This document shows, in pieces, positions 12,180-23,777 of a stretch of 64,000 nt of DNA (positions within the stretch are counted from its first letter, which is position 1; each line of letters starts with the position of its first letter). The position numbers and the translations under genes are program-made. The stretch covers positions 156,330,178-156,394,177 of the forward strand of contig NC_134085.1 in the NCBI RefSeq assembly GCF_000715075.1, written 5' to 3'. The notes under the pieces were generated by a model that saw nothing but the letters and a program-made list of their open reading frames with translations, did not search any database and was not told where the DNA came from. Origin of the DNA: Nicotiana tabacum (lineage: Eukaryota; Streptophyta; Magnoliopsida; Solanales; Solanaceae).

Positions 12180-12355
12180 TGAGAGAGTCTTATCGGTGAA
12201 AACCTTCACAGGCACCGAGAGGCGATGTAAGATGAGGGATATGAAATGAGAGAGTCTTATTGGTGAAAACCTTCACAGGCACCATAAGGCGCCGGGAGAT
12301 GAGAGAAAAGAGAGAGCCTCATTAGTGAAAACCCCTCGAAGGGCACTATGAGGCG
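12180..12355 (+). repeat. Three degenerate ~60-bp repeats
   Basis: The phrase GAGAGAGTCTTATCGGTGAA followed by AACCTTCACAGGCACC and AAGGCG-like ends occurs near 12181, again near 12247, and in a diverged form near 12310 (GAGAGAGCCTCATTAGTGAA). Units are about 60-66 bp. It is noncoding. Confidence 0.7.
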
Positions 12356-13111
12356 ACAAGACAGATCAACAAAAAAGCGACCACATTCGCAACGAGATGA
12401 ACAACCATTTATCATCCCCAGCAAGTCAGACCATCGGGCAAATCGATTGATACAAATAGACTGGGTCAGGAATCTATGGTGCACGTCATGATCACAGGGA
12501 CCAGTCATATCCTCCAGATAAGTTCTTCTGAGTTTCTTCTCCCACCAAATATGTGTTCAGAAAGATTTTCTCCTTTTCTAGCTTTTATTTCTCTTCCTAA
12601 AATTTGTCTTAAAAAGGATTTTTCAAAGCTTACTACCAGAAACCGGAGGGGAATTCATCCAATGCAGGATAATACAAACAGTCTTAGAAGCCGATCCCAG
12701 GCAATGCAGTGATCGTGCCCGGCAATTTTGGAGGAAGTGAGCTCCTAAAGGGAGTGGTTTCGGGAGTTAAAAGTAGACTCCCACAGCATGTGCTTAAAGA
12801 GAAAGCAGAAAAGGGGATTAATTGAAAGCCAAATCCCCAGCAGGCTAGAGACCCCCAGCAGGCAACTCTGCCCACTAATCAATTATGGGACAAAGAGCAA
12901 GAAAAGAGAAGAAAGGAAAAATCATCCGCCAGAAAGGCACCCTCTACCACCACGATGAAAACTAATTAAATCCTTTTGTCTGCTGCAGGAAAACAAAGGA
13001 TTGATGATGGCAGCAAGATGCAGCGCCAGGGAAGTCACCAAAACCGGGGCAGAAAATTTTCTGCCGATTGTCAAAACTTTCTCGGAAGAACGGGGAAACA
13101 ATTTCAAATAC

Positions 13112-14013
13112 TTTTAAGTTCTAGGTCGCCCACCAGTATAATGCGGGAATACATTTAAGTTCTAGGTCGCCCACCAGTATAATGCGGGAATACATTTAAG
13201 TTCTAGGTCGCCCACCAGTATAATGCGGGAATACATTTAAGTTCTAGGTCGCCCACCAGTATAATGCGGGAATACATTTAAGTTCTAGGTCGCCCACCAG
13301 TATAATGCGGGAATACTTTTAAGTTCTAGGTCGCCCACCAGTATAATGCGGGAATACATTTAAGTTCTAGGTCGCCCACCAGTAAAATGCGGGAATACAT
13401 TTAAGTTCTAGGTCGCCCACCAGTATAATGCGGGAATACATTTAAGTTCTAGGTCGCCCACCAGTATAATGCGGGAATACATTTAAGTTCTAGGTCGCCC
13501 ACCAGTATAATGCGGGAATACATTTAAGTTCTAGGTCGCCCACCAGTATAATGCGGGAATACATTTAAGTTCTTGGTCGCCCACCAGTATAATGCGGGAA
13601 TACATTTAAGTTCTATGTCGCCCACCAGTATAATGCGGGAATACATTTAAGTTCTAGGTCGCCCACCAGTATAATGCGGGAATACATTTAAGTTCTAGGT
13701 CGCCCACCAGTATAATGCGGGAATACATTTAAGTTCTAGGTCGCCCACCAGTATAATGCGGGAATACATTTAAGTTCTAGGTCGCCCACTAGTATAATGC
13801 GGGAATACATTTAAGTTCTAGGTCGCCCACCAGTATAATGCGGGAATACTTTTAAGTTCTAGGTCGCCCACCAGTATAATGCGGGAATACATTTAAGTTC
13901 TAGGTCGCCCACCAGTATAATGTGGGAATACATTTAAGTTCTAGGTCGCCCACCAGTATAATGCGGGAATACTTTTAAGTTCTAGGTCGCCCACCAGTAT
14001 AATGCGGGAGTAC
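13112..14013 (+). repeat. Tandem array, 22 copies of a 41-bp unit
   Basis: The unit begins ATTTAAGTTCTAGGTCGCCC and continues ACCAGTATAATGCGGGAATAC. From 13112 to 14013 is 902 bp, exactly 22 x 41, with no indels. Variation is limited to scattered point changes, for example C/A at the unit start and single changes near 13384, 13572, 13614, 13788 and 13922. There are no unique spacers. Hypervariable tandem arrays in the 3' region of Ogre elements are known and have been proposed as a source of satellites. Confidence 0.97.
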
Positions 14014-14571
14014 TTTTTGGAATCAGTAACCCCACCTGAAGACAGACGGTTACAACAGAGATCTCTCAAGCAGGAAACAATAAAATCATCCAGCACCAAG
14101 AATCAGAAGGCCGCAAAGGCAAGCGCGCAGTTCAAAGGAAGAAGGGACGTGTCTCAAAAGAAGCAGTTTGGGAACGTTATAGCATGCCCAACATAACAGT
14201 TTTGATGAAAAGCCATACCACCGAAGAAACAATTGAAAGGCTTGAAAAAGAGGCCATGTTCCCAGCAGATCAAGCGAAGTGATGAAAACTGGCATTCAAA
14301 AAAGGCGAAGGACCAGTATCATCCCCCAAGTTCACAAATAAAGGCATCAGAGGAAAGCATTAGCCGACAAGAAAGCAAGGCAACAAAAACAAGTCGAAGA
14401 TAGATGAGACTTCATGATCCATAGTCCAGCTTAGCTTCTTGTTTTTTTTTCCTTTTAGAGCAATGTAACAGGGAGATCGGTTGAGCGGTAGCATCCTGCA
14501 GCAGCATGCAACAGCGCACAACAACAGCGAGCACTACAGTCACACGGTAGTCCCAGCTACCAAAATTTCCC

Positions 14572-14640
14572 GAACTACATTGACCTGATTCCTGTTCAGC
14601 CCAGGATATGTAGGAAACCTCTGAAGCAAAGGTTCGGTCA
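14572..14640 (+). repeat. Dispersed noncoding motif, copy 3
   Basis: GAACTACATTGACCTGATTC is followed by AGGATATGTAGGAAACC and GGTTCGGTCA. It lies about 90 bp before the polypurine tract. Confidence 0.75.
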
Positions 14641-14730
14641 AATCTTTTTCAAAAAATGCTTCACATGGAGTATTCGGACGGGCAAAAATCGCTCGCTTTA
14701 TCTTTGCGCGAAAACCCTTCGTGTCTTCGT

Positions 14731-14745
14731 GCAAAGAGGGACAGC
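14731..14745 (+). other. Polypurine tract of the Ogre element
   Basis: The purine-rich stretch GCAAAGAGGGACAGC lies directly before TGTAAGCACGTGATTTTTGC, the LTR start. It would prime plus-strand DNA synthesis. The position is fixed by the LTR boundary. Confidence 0.8.
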
Positions 14746-17700
14746 TGTAAGCACGTGATTTTTGCTTCACGGACAATCGCTCCAAAAGAAAATAAATAGT
14801 GACAAATGACTTCGCTATACAATTGTTCGAGTTTTTCGTGACATATGTTGTTAGTCATTTGTGGGCCTGTCCATTTTACATTTAATCATTAACAAACAAA
14901 ATACAAAATATGTATGTCAAGGTAATCAAACCATAATTCAGTCAGTAAAAGAAAATTCAAAAAAATATATATGCATCTTTTAGTCTAGGTTGTGATTTAA
15001 CCATTTAGATTTTTTTTATGTGTGTAAATAATTGTGTTAAGTACTGATTAGTTGGATGTGGCAAGTTCATTTTTATCTAATTGTATTTTTTTTTTTAAAA
15101 AGAAAATTTTTTGGAAAAAACAAAAGAAAAATGCATATGATGTAGTAAACCGGACTTGGGCCTATTTTGAATTGAAGCCCAAGTCCATCCCACTTCAGCC
15201 ACGACCAAGGACCCGGTCCAGACCAGGCCTGCCCAGGCACCTCACGAAACAACGCCGTTCCAGGCAAATCGATCTGAGCCCTCCAAGCCTCTTGATCCAA
15301 CGGTCCACATACGCACCCGTGACCTGACCTGGTTAGCCGGTCCAACCCAATCCATCCCTTAAGCCCAAAAGACCCCGTTTAACTATCAAACAACCCCGTC
15401 TCATTTCTCACCATCAGATCCAAGCCGTTGAGATCATCTGATCTAACGGCTCAGATCCAATCCCCTACTCCGTATATAAGCCTTCCCTTACACCCCACGC
15501 CCCCTATACCAACACCCCATCCCATCGTCCCCAAGCTCAAACCCGGACCTCCCATTAGAAACCCTAGCCGCCCCCGTCTCCCTCGCCATTAAAGCCGGCG
15601 GCATGGATGCCGGTGGCCACCTCCTGAACACCCTAAGACCACCCCACTGTCCTAAACATGGATCTGCTATCCATTTGCCTCGAATCACCTTCCGTCGTCT
15701 CGAATCTTCATTTGAAGATTTGAGTCGAACCCGGACCTATACCAAACTACCCCATCTTCATACCAGATACCCCCCTGACCCTCCTCATGACCAAACCAAG
15801 CTTGGTTTGGTCCGAATCTACCCACAACTCCTAAAAAACCAGATCTGAGAATCCAGACCTTAGAACACATGCACCTGGGAAATCCGGCCGGTCTTGAAAG
15901 GGGTTTTGAGGTTTAATGGATCTTGACCAAGGTGTTCTCATGTGAGAACACCCTGGTTAAAATTTGTTCAGCCTCAAATGGTCAAAGCTAAGTCGGACTG
16001 GGGTCATTTCGGTTTAAACTTCCCCAGTAAGTGCCCTCTCTCCTTTTTAGTTTTGTTTAAGTTTGTCAGCATGATTTGTTGTTGTGAGTATTTGTTATTG
16101 TCTGTTACTTTTTCTGTTTTCTTCCATCTCTAGCAAAGACCTTTTATTTGGTCGATTGATTTTCTATGTGTGTGTTCTGAATGTACTCTGTGATATACAT
16201 GCTCGTCGATTAGATTAATCGTCAAATAAGTTAACTTATAGAGGTTCCCAGTGATTGACCAAAGTTGTCCGAAGCCCTTTAGGTCCCTGAACGTATCGTT
16301 TATATGAGCAACTGATTATTACCTGTTATAATTAGTATAGTCGACCTGATAAATGTCGTCGATTAACTTCCTACGACTGAATGTTCAAATATTCTAATAT
16401 GTACAACCTCACTTGACTGAATGGACCTGTATTGTGATTTGAGTGTTGTACATTATCTATGACTGCTAGTTTATTACCACATTGTAAAAAAACAATTAAA
16501 AGAATCAGGCTAAGGCAATTCTGAAATTGAACTTTCAGAAGTTCAAAAATGCCCTGATACTGCGATGGGCAGGGCAGTAATAATCAAGGGCTAACAAGGG
16601 TATTCTGGGGTGTTGAAAAGGACAAAACGATTAGTTTAAATGAGCTGACAAGTAGTGTACTAATTTGGGATTAAACTAATACCAATGGGGAACAAGACAC
16701 AAGGGTATGGGGCTTAAAATGAATAATAAAATGAGCCCATAACTCTTGATTAAAGAAAACCAGGCGTGGGGAACAAATGGCTGGCACCAAAAGATGCTTA
16801 GGCATGGGCTTAAAGGGAATGGGCAGTCTGCAAGTGGGGGATCCAGGCAGCTTAGCTGCACTGGGTCGTTTGGCTTATAAATAGGCCACTTCATAACTTA
16901 AGGGAGGCTGGACTTTGAGTCTTCAGAAAAAAGAGAAAACAAAAGGGGAAATTTTCAGAACACTTTAACCAATCACTGCCCAAAACTGCACGAGGAGCTA
17001 AATTGGTTGAGCTATTCTGGCCAAGCCAGTTATTCTAACTAGGGTCATTACTGTTCCATTAAGAGAAGGGCTGTGTGTTTTCTGCTGTGATTGTTACTAC
17101 ACTGAGTTTTCTGTGTGCTGTGGTTCGAGTTTTAGTCTTCCTGATTATTGGAACTGTACTGGGTATTAGCTGAGCTTTGTGGTTATTGGGTTTTCTGTTA
17201 CTGTCACATTTGGTATCTTGGATTTTCTACTGGTTCACTACTCTTTTTCTGGGATTGTTTGTTTGGGCCTCGACCACCTGTGGTTTCTTTTGTTCTGGAA
17301 ACTGTTGCTATTTGTCTGTTGGACTGTGGAGAGCATTTGTGGCTGTTGGTTTGCTGTTGTGTTGTTGCTGTTTGGTTGTTGTTGCTGTTGCCTGTTGCAT
17401 ACTACTCAACTGATCACTCTCCTTCTTCCTTTCCTTTCCTTACCAGGTACACAATTAATACCACCAATGTAACTGAAAGTTTGAGCATGAATGCAAAAGA
17501 GAGGACCTGCAGATTGTTTTTATATACACATGGACTGTTGTATTAAATGTCATGTAGTATATAATAATTACATTTTCGTTTGGATAACAGAAGTAGCCTA
17601 CATGTTTAGTATACCAATGTAGGTTAGTGAATGCTAGTCATATATGTATGCTGTTAGGTTAAAATATTCCCATTGCAATAAGTTGTATCTTAGACTTAGT

Positions 17701-18767
17701 TTGATGGTGTAGTATATTCTCTAATGTAGGCCAAGTATGAAAACTATCCACTATTAGTTAAGTTCTTTCCCCTTCTGTCAAATTGTCGCATATAAATTGA
17801 TAAACTCATTTTTCAGAACTAAGAACCAGTTCAGGCCTCAACCTCATGAAGGTTGAGCCCAGATCGAAACAGACCAAGTAGGCCCGTATCGGAAAAACAG
17901 GGGCCCAAGTCTGGCCCATCTCGTATGAGCTAGGTTTGGGCCCATAATGTTCGGTTAATTGCCCATGAGTGTAATCACGTTTTTTATTGTTCTGTAAAAG
18001 CATTTTTAAATAAGCTTGCAAGTATGTAATCAACTAGGGCTATCTACTGCTTTCAATTAGTAGAGACAAACGCGACAAGAAACGTAGTTGCTATAGGATA
18101 TCCCTTTAAAAATAGAACGAGATGAGCCTCGACAAACAAAATGTACAAAGCTGCGGGGCCCTCTAGAAATGTGTATATTACAATACTTAGAATTCAGGAG
18201 GGCCGCTTAGCGAATTTCACGGTCCTCCCAGAATAATAACGCGATAGTCTCTTTAAGCGCGTGCTTAATAAAGTTACCCCCTTAAACTCGGGTGCACATT
18301 TATGTGACCCAAATCCAAATCTCAACCGAGTCGAGATATGTCAATAACCACGGGTGCATTGATGTAACGTGGTTCGAGATATGTTTTCATAACGTTGCAA
18401 GTCCTATAAAATAACAATAATGATAAAAGCGGTTAAAAGATAAAATTGGCACATAAGTTCACACTTGTATAAAATCAGATAATCAAGCCGAATATAACAG
18501 TTGAGCGACCGTGCTAGAACCATGGAACTCGGGAATGCCTAACACCTTCTCCCGGGTTAACAGAATTCCTTATCCGGATTTCTGGTACGCAGACTGTAAT
18601 ATGGAGTCATTCTTTTCCTCGATTCGGGATTAAAATTGGTGACTTGGGACACCCTAAATCTCCCAAGTGGCGACTCTGAAATAAGTAAACCAATCCCGTC
18701 TCGATAGTCCTTTAATTGGAAAAAACTCCCATGTACCCTCGCGGGTGCGGAAAAAGGAGGTGTGACA
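14746..18767 (+). repeat. 3' LTR of the Ogre element (4022 bp)
   Basis: It starts TGTAAGCACGTG after the polypurine tract and ends TGTGACA, with TG...CA termini. Its last 872 bp match the 5' LTR fragment. It contains a TATA box at 15473, a pyrimidine-rich leader with AAACCCTAG near 15560, and a GC-rich first 900 bp. No protein-coding gene is seen; the ORF at 17148-17546 is low-complexity Cys/Leu/Val sequence. Confidence 0.92.
15473..15480 (+). promoter_or_regulatory. LTR promoter TATA box
   Basis: TATATAAG lies in a GC-rich setting about 727 bp into the LTR. A C-rich leader that looks like a plant 5' UTR follows. It is the best TATA candidate for the element transcript. Prediction only. Confidence 0.55.
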
Positions 18768-18785
18768 GCTCTGGCGACTCTGCTG
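18768..18785 (+). other. Leader/primer-site remnant outside the 3' LTR
   Basis: GCTCTGGCGACTCTGCTG directly follows the 3' LTR end and is identical to 873-890 at the other end of the element, that is the 4-base spacer plus 14 bases of the primer binding site. The match stops abruptly at 18786, where copia RT sequence begins. A normal insertion would show a 5-bp host duplication here instead. Confidence 0.85.
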
Positions 18786-19811
18786 TTTTTTTGAGTCAAG
18801 GTTTCAAACGAGGTAACATAGATACAACTCTCTTTATTAAGCAATCAAATTCTGGTAATCTCATTACTCAAATTTACGTTGATGATATTACTTTTGGAAG
18901 TTCTAACACCACTCTTTGTAAAGAATTTGCTCTTTCCATGAAAGGTGAATTTGAGATGAGCATGATGGGAGAACTAACTTTCTTTCTTGGACCTCAAATC
19001 AAGTAGTCTCCTAAAGGAATCTTTATTAGCCAGTCAAAATACACCAAAGAAAAAAGTTTGGAATGAAAAATTCTAAGGCTATTGGTACTCCTATGAGTCC
19101 AACTACTGTGCTAGATGATGACAGCAATGGAAAAATGGTTGATGAAACCATGTATAGAGGAATGATTGGATCTCTACTCTATTTAACTGCTAGTTGACTA
19201 GATATTATGTTTAGTGTATGCAAATGTGCTAGATTTCAGTCAGCTCCTAAGGAATCACATTTGACTGCGGTCAAACGCATTATTAGATATTTAATTAGTA
19301 CTACTGAATTCGGACTTTGGTATGATCGATCTAACAATTTTTCTTTAACAGATTTTTCAGATGTTGATTTTGCCGGAGACAAAACTGATAGGAAAAGTAC
19401 CAACAGGACATGTCAATTACTGGGAAATGCCTTGGTATCTTGGCACAGCAAGAAACAAAATTGTGTTGCTCTTTCAACAACTGAAGCAGAATACCTAGCT
19501 GTTGATAGTTGTTGTACACAAGTTTTAAGGATCATGCATCAACTTCTTGATTATGATTTATGTCTTATGGCTACTCCTATTTTTTGTGACAACACAAGTG
19601 CTATTTGTCTATCTAAAAATTCTGTGCATCATTCTAGGGCAAATCATATAGAAATTAAACATCATTTTATGCGTGATCATGTTGCAAAAGGTGATATTGC
19701 ATTAGAATTTATTAGCACTGATTCTCAACTTGCAGATATCTTTACTAAACCTCTTTTAGAAGAGAGATTTTGTATCCTTCGAAAAAATATTGGAATTCTG
19801 CCAAATTTATA
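18786..19811 (+). pseudogene. Copia RT C-terminal part and RNase H
   Basis: RT resumes within the palm region: IYVDDITFGS near 18873-18902 carries the YVDD catalytic motif, followed by MSMMGELTFFLGPQIK. Stops at 19003 and near 19060 and a frame change follow. RNase H (about 19330-19790) has DFAGDKTDRKST, LSTTEAEYLA and CDNTSAICLSKN, then ADIFTKPL at the pol end. The stop is near 19809. The upstream catalytic RT region is missing because of the Ogre insertion. Confidence 0.9.
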
Positions 19812-20070
19812 AACCAATTGTCTGTTAAATTGTTTAAATTATTCTGTATGTTTTTTTGTATATTTTATTTCCTTAATTATCCTTGTACTAATCAATTTTT
19901 CTGTAAAGGTGTAATTATTACGTGCAGTCATTCCAAACCATCACTTCCGTCTATACTTGACCCTTCCAATAACCAAGATGCCTCTTCACTTTTCTTAAAT
20001 CCTTGATAAAAACCTCTATCTTCCTAAAACACCTTCCTCATTCCTTACTAAACACCCTTTCGATTTCTCC

Positions 20071-21436
20071 ATGGCCAAAAGAAATCCTTCGTGTGCAACT
20101 AGAAGAAGCAGTAGGTTTCAAAACCTACAACATAGAAGGAACGGTGGATGTAGAATCATCTACTGATTCAGACCTACTCAAGACTAATAATGACCGCAGT
20201 GCTTCATCTGAAGATCAACCCATTAGCCAGAAAAATTCCGAAAAATGACCCATGGAGAAAACCCCCAAAAAGGCTGCTTGCAAAAAGGGCAAATGCGTGG
20301 ATTTCGGTCTAGAAGATAAGTTGATCTTCTATGGTCCCAGTGAAAAGGCAAAGTTTGAGTCCTATAAGTCAAAATCCATGGCTTATGGATGATGTGTAAG
20401 TCTCTCTCTTATGCAAAGTCTTCGTTGTGATGTTACTGAATTTTTTTATTTCTATCACATTTCCCTTGTGTTTGACACTCTTGGAAATTCTATGTATGAA
20501 GAACCTATGCAAATGTTTTATGCAAATCTGTTTGTGAATGATAAAGATGACTTAGATTCTATGGTCTTAGGTACTAGAATTGTGTTGGACTCCTACCAAT
20601 TTGAAAAGATCTTTTCTGCCAAATTTAGTGGGTATGATGTATTTGTCCAAAATTCTTGGCCCAAAGATTTTGATGTGTCTTTTGAAGAAGCAAAAACCCT
20701 TTTTGCCTGATAATCCCCCTGACATTGGCCCAAAAATCTGAAATTTGAACACTGGGTTTTGCGCCACATGATTGCCACTACCTTACTTCCTAGGTCTGGA
20801 TCTCTAAGTTCATTGTCCACTAGAGATGTCTTTGTTCTCTACTGTCTGGTCAATAACAAACGCCTTAATTGGTTTGTATGGATCCGTTAATATATGCTTG
20901 AGCATATTAGGGATATTTCCTCGTCTACTGTTTGTCTGCCTTATGGCATTCTTGTCTCATATTCCGGAAGTTATGAAGGTTGATTTAGCACCCTTTACCC
21001 CCAAGCACATCTCCAGTACCTATGATAAAATAACTTTCTCTATGATGTGTTACTCATTGGGTGAAAATGGATGGGTTAAAAGGGCCAAGGTTGAAAGTGC
21101 TCCAGCTCCTGTAGATGTTACAATTGATTAACCAGTCCCTCAGTCGACTACCTCCCAGAGTCTTCCACATATTCAACAACAACTTGATGAAGTCAAGCAA
21201 CTGTTAGTGGAAATGAAAGAACAGGTAGATAAAATCAGAGAAGTCACTAAGGAGATAGGTACAGATGTAGCAAAGCTATGGATAGATATCGGGGCTACAA
21301 GGAGATAAGGAACAAGGGCATTCAATTCCATGACTAAAAAAAATGGGCAAGCTCGTCAAAGATGTTGACAACTCCTATGACTCCTTCTGTACCCAAGTGA
21401 TCAACACCCTCAAATACTTTCTAGGACGTCATTAAT
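20071..21436 (+). pseudogene. Accessory (env-like position) ORF of the copia element, decayed
   Basis: From ATG 20071 the frame breaks several times. Recognisable pieces are MYEEPMQMFYANLFV near 20500, a segment near 20790-20870 (LSTRDVFVLYCLVNN) and a Leu/Val-rich segment to 21130. A coiled coil follows (QQQLDEVKQLLVEMKEQV near 21177-21235). The same layout, a 'FYANL' globular domain plus C-terminal coiled coil, occurs in the second copia remnant at 36601-38738. The function of this solanaceous retrotransposon ORF is not known to me. Confidence 0.65.
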
Positions 21437-21791
21437 TATCTCTAGCTGTTTTGTGACAAAAAACTTATATTTTTTTGTGTGGTTTTTAGACTATTACTTT
21501 TTGGGTCCGTACTAACTTAAGCCTCTACTGAAGGCTCTACCGTTCTTACCTCTTTAGTATGTTTATTATATATGCTTTGTGTTTTTGTATGTTATTCCTC
21601 TTTCCTTTTTGATTGATGTCAAAGGGGGAGAAAAGCTGGGAGTAAACACTCAGGGGGAGACATGAGCACACCTTTCCAAACATATGAACAATTCAACTTA
21701 AGGGAAAGCACTAGCTCAGGGGGACCAACTCCTAAAGGAAGTATCTTAAGATTGTTTAAATCCTGTTTACTCCCTCTTGATTGTTATCATC

Positions 21792-21804
21792 AAAAAGGGG
21801 AGAT
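21792..21804 (+). other. Copia polypurine tract
   Basis: AAAAAGGGGAGAT sits directly before TGATAGGTTTTAAGG, the LTR start, after the typical 'gttatcatca' approach seen in copia elements. Confidence 0.75.
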
Positions 21805-22666
21805 TGATAGGTTTTAAGGTCAGGTTTCAATGATGACAATATTATCTATTGTTTTATTTTCAGGGTAAACAAAAAGGAAAGAATGAAGATAATTAGCAGA
21901 TTACTACTGGATTCAAAATAAAGAAAGAAGGAAGAATTACTTACTGCATTAATGATCATTAAAAGGAAGCTCAACTCAAGGAGTGAACGAAGATTCAGTT
22001 ACAATCATTAATGATCAATCAAGAAGCATTTTGACTCAATCAAGGGAACTCATTCCAGTTTCGAAGAATACGCTCACTAAATCTCTCCTTGAACTCACCC
22101 GGAACATGGAAGGTCACATTCAAGTCTGGGCCAGTCAAAAAGCAAGATTCAAAGAGGCATCTCTCGGGTCAAATCCCTTAATCAAAGATCTTATGCCTCC
22201 CGTTTCCAAGAAGGATTTAACGACTCTTTTCTCTGGTATAAAAAAGGGAAGCTCTCTCAAGAAGAAGACCACGCAAATACAAAAAGAGTATTCTAAATCT
22301 GTCTACTTCTTAGTTCAAACACTGTAATTCTAAGTTATCAGTGTCTCAAAATATAGAGAGATCTAGAGTACAAAAGAAAGTTGTGTCACTTGATCAGAAC
22401 TCACTTGTTGATTCTATATGTTGATGGTAAACAAAAAGATACCATCAATCGTGTAAATTTATTCAAAGATCTTAAGGGAACCCTAGTGACCCAAGGGAAC
22501 TAGATGTAAGTACCACAACGGTACCGAACCAGTATAAATTGTGTGTGTCTTACTATTGCTTTTTACTAATTTTACTCCTTCTGTCTCGTGGATTAGTCAA
22601 CTAATATTCATATTAGCCGACTATATTTTAATTAGGCAACAATTCACCCCCCCTCTTGTACTTTCA
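21805..22666 (+). repeat. 3' LTR of the copia element (~862 bp)
   Basis: It starts TGATAGG after the polypurine tract and ends CTCTTGTACTTTCA. The C-rich end (AATTCACCCCCCCTCTTG) is typical of copia LTR ends. The partner LTR is outside the window, so the right boundary is by pattern. Confidence 0.65.
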
Positions 22667-23777
22667 AAGACAACCAAACTTAATGAGATAGTGCAAAATA
22701 ATCATGGAAGGTTTGTAGATGTTCATGATGAATTCTCTATAGATTTTGACTTGAGAAATACCCAGATGCAAATGAAAGATAGGAAAACATGAGAAGCAGG
22801 TGTTGTGCTTTGATAACCCCCAAAGGTGCATTTGGTCTTGACGGAGAGCCTATTGAGGGTCCTTATGAGAAAGGAAGTGTCATAGTGACACATAGAAAGG
22901 CATGTTCTCTCATGGTTATCGAACAAGTGTTGGAAAACTAGCATAATGAATTCACTAAGTAAGGAACACAATTAACACGTTGTGGAGGTATAAAGAGAAA
23001 ATAATCATTTGTTATGAGCTGGACATGCTTCTGCTATACTAACTTCCAAACTGCAATACAAGACCACATTATGGGCGGCCACAATACTAGGAACAAAGTG
23101 AGCTACTTGCTGCGAGATGTCCCAAATTGACACGAAAGTTATACCACGATGGCGACATATGATCTTCCTACGATGAAGATATGAGGATCTCAATTTTCAG
23201 AGAGACTTTATGCACATGGTGAGCATTTTGATTGGCATGCACTCATATGATAGGTGATGATGTATGCTCACATGTTACTTGATAGTGAGAAGGTTTCGTG
23301 ATGATACTCGAAAGAGAGTAGAGTGACTATTTAGACCATAGAAACCATATACACCAGTGAGTAAAAGAGTGACTCAAGAAGGATCGCAACACTGGGATGC
23401 TTTATATGGAACTTGACACCACATAGGTAAACTTTACGACGGTGCATGCATAGGCACAAATGAGCAGATATTGTCCATTTAAATAAAAGATACTATAAGA
23501 AATTCATCGGGTATAGTCCCTTGTTGAGAATTTAGGAAAGAAAGTGGGAAGTATTAATCCTAGAGTTATAACTCTATTCAAGGATATAATTATAGAACTT
23601 AATTTCCACAAGAGGATGTAAATAAGAGACTTTGTAATAAAGTGGATTCACGAATAATGCGTCTAGTTCAAAGAGTAGGTACATGCAATGTTTTGTGACT
23701 CAACATCTTATTATGACCATGTTCATGAGAACTCTTCAATATGGTTGCACGTATACAAAAAGGAAATAGTGTGGTGT
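22667..23777. other. Unassigned stretch
   Basis: I recognise no gene or element termini in this 1.1 kb. Short ORFs (22723-22971 minus, 23005-23193 minus) show no domain. It may be worn internal sequence of the minus-strand gypsy element to its right, but nothing shows this directly. Confidence 0.4.

Larger units (their letters stand above)
11433..14745 (+). other. Ogre 3' untranslated region
   Basis: This is 3.3 kb between the integrase stop and the 3' LTR with no convincing ORF. It holds an A/G-rich stretch (11590-11690), two copies of the dispersed motif, a degenerate repeat block (12180-12355), the 41-bp array (13112-14013) and the polypurine tract. Short ORFs here (for example 11911-12177 and 14002-14196) have no recognisable domain. 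A long, repeat-bearing 3' region is usual in Ogre elements. Confidence 0.75.
1..18767 (+). mobile_element. Ogre-like (Tat lineage) Ty3/gypsy LTR retrotransposon, left end outside window
   Basis: The last 872 bp of a 5' LTR match the end of a 3' LTR near 17900-18767. Between them lie, in order, ORF1, gag, protease, RT, RNase H, a second RNase H and integrase, all on the + strand. The complete 3' LTR is 4022 bp, so the intact element would be about 21.9 kb, with roughly 3.15 kb of 5' LTR missing to the left. Extreme size, an extra ORF before gag, a primer site of tRNA-Arg type, a short intron between protease and RT, and a tandem array in the 3' region are all recorded traits of Ogre elements. 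The element sits inside a copia retrotransposon, whose RT resumes at 18786. Classification is strong at Tat level and good at Ogre level. Confidence 0.93.
18786..22666 (+). mobile_element. Right half of a Sirevirus-like Ty1/copia element
   Basis: The order is copia RT, RNase H, an accessory ORF downstream of pol, a polypurine tract and a 3' LTR, all on the + strand. The left half would lie beyond the Ogre insertion, outside the window. An extra ORF after pol is typical of the Sirevirus group. It is decayed by stops and frameshifts. Confidence 0.82.

Noticed and set aside
13112..14013. Regular 41-bp array considered as a CRISPR-like structure
   Set aside because: There are no unique spacers, the genome is a plant and the array lies in a retrotransposon 3' region.
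17148..17546. Hydrophobic ORF of 132 codons in the Ogre LTR, possible membrane protein
   Set aside because: It is low-complexity TGTTGCTG-type sequence, overlaps ORFs in other frames and lies in an LTR.
23005..23770. Possible gypsy pol remnants left of the leader at 23778
   Set aside because: No RT, RNase H or integrase motif could be read in any frame.
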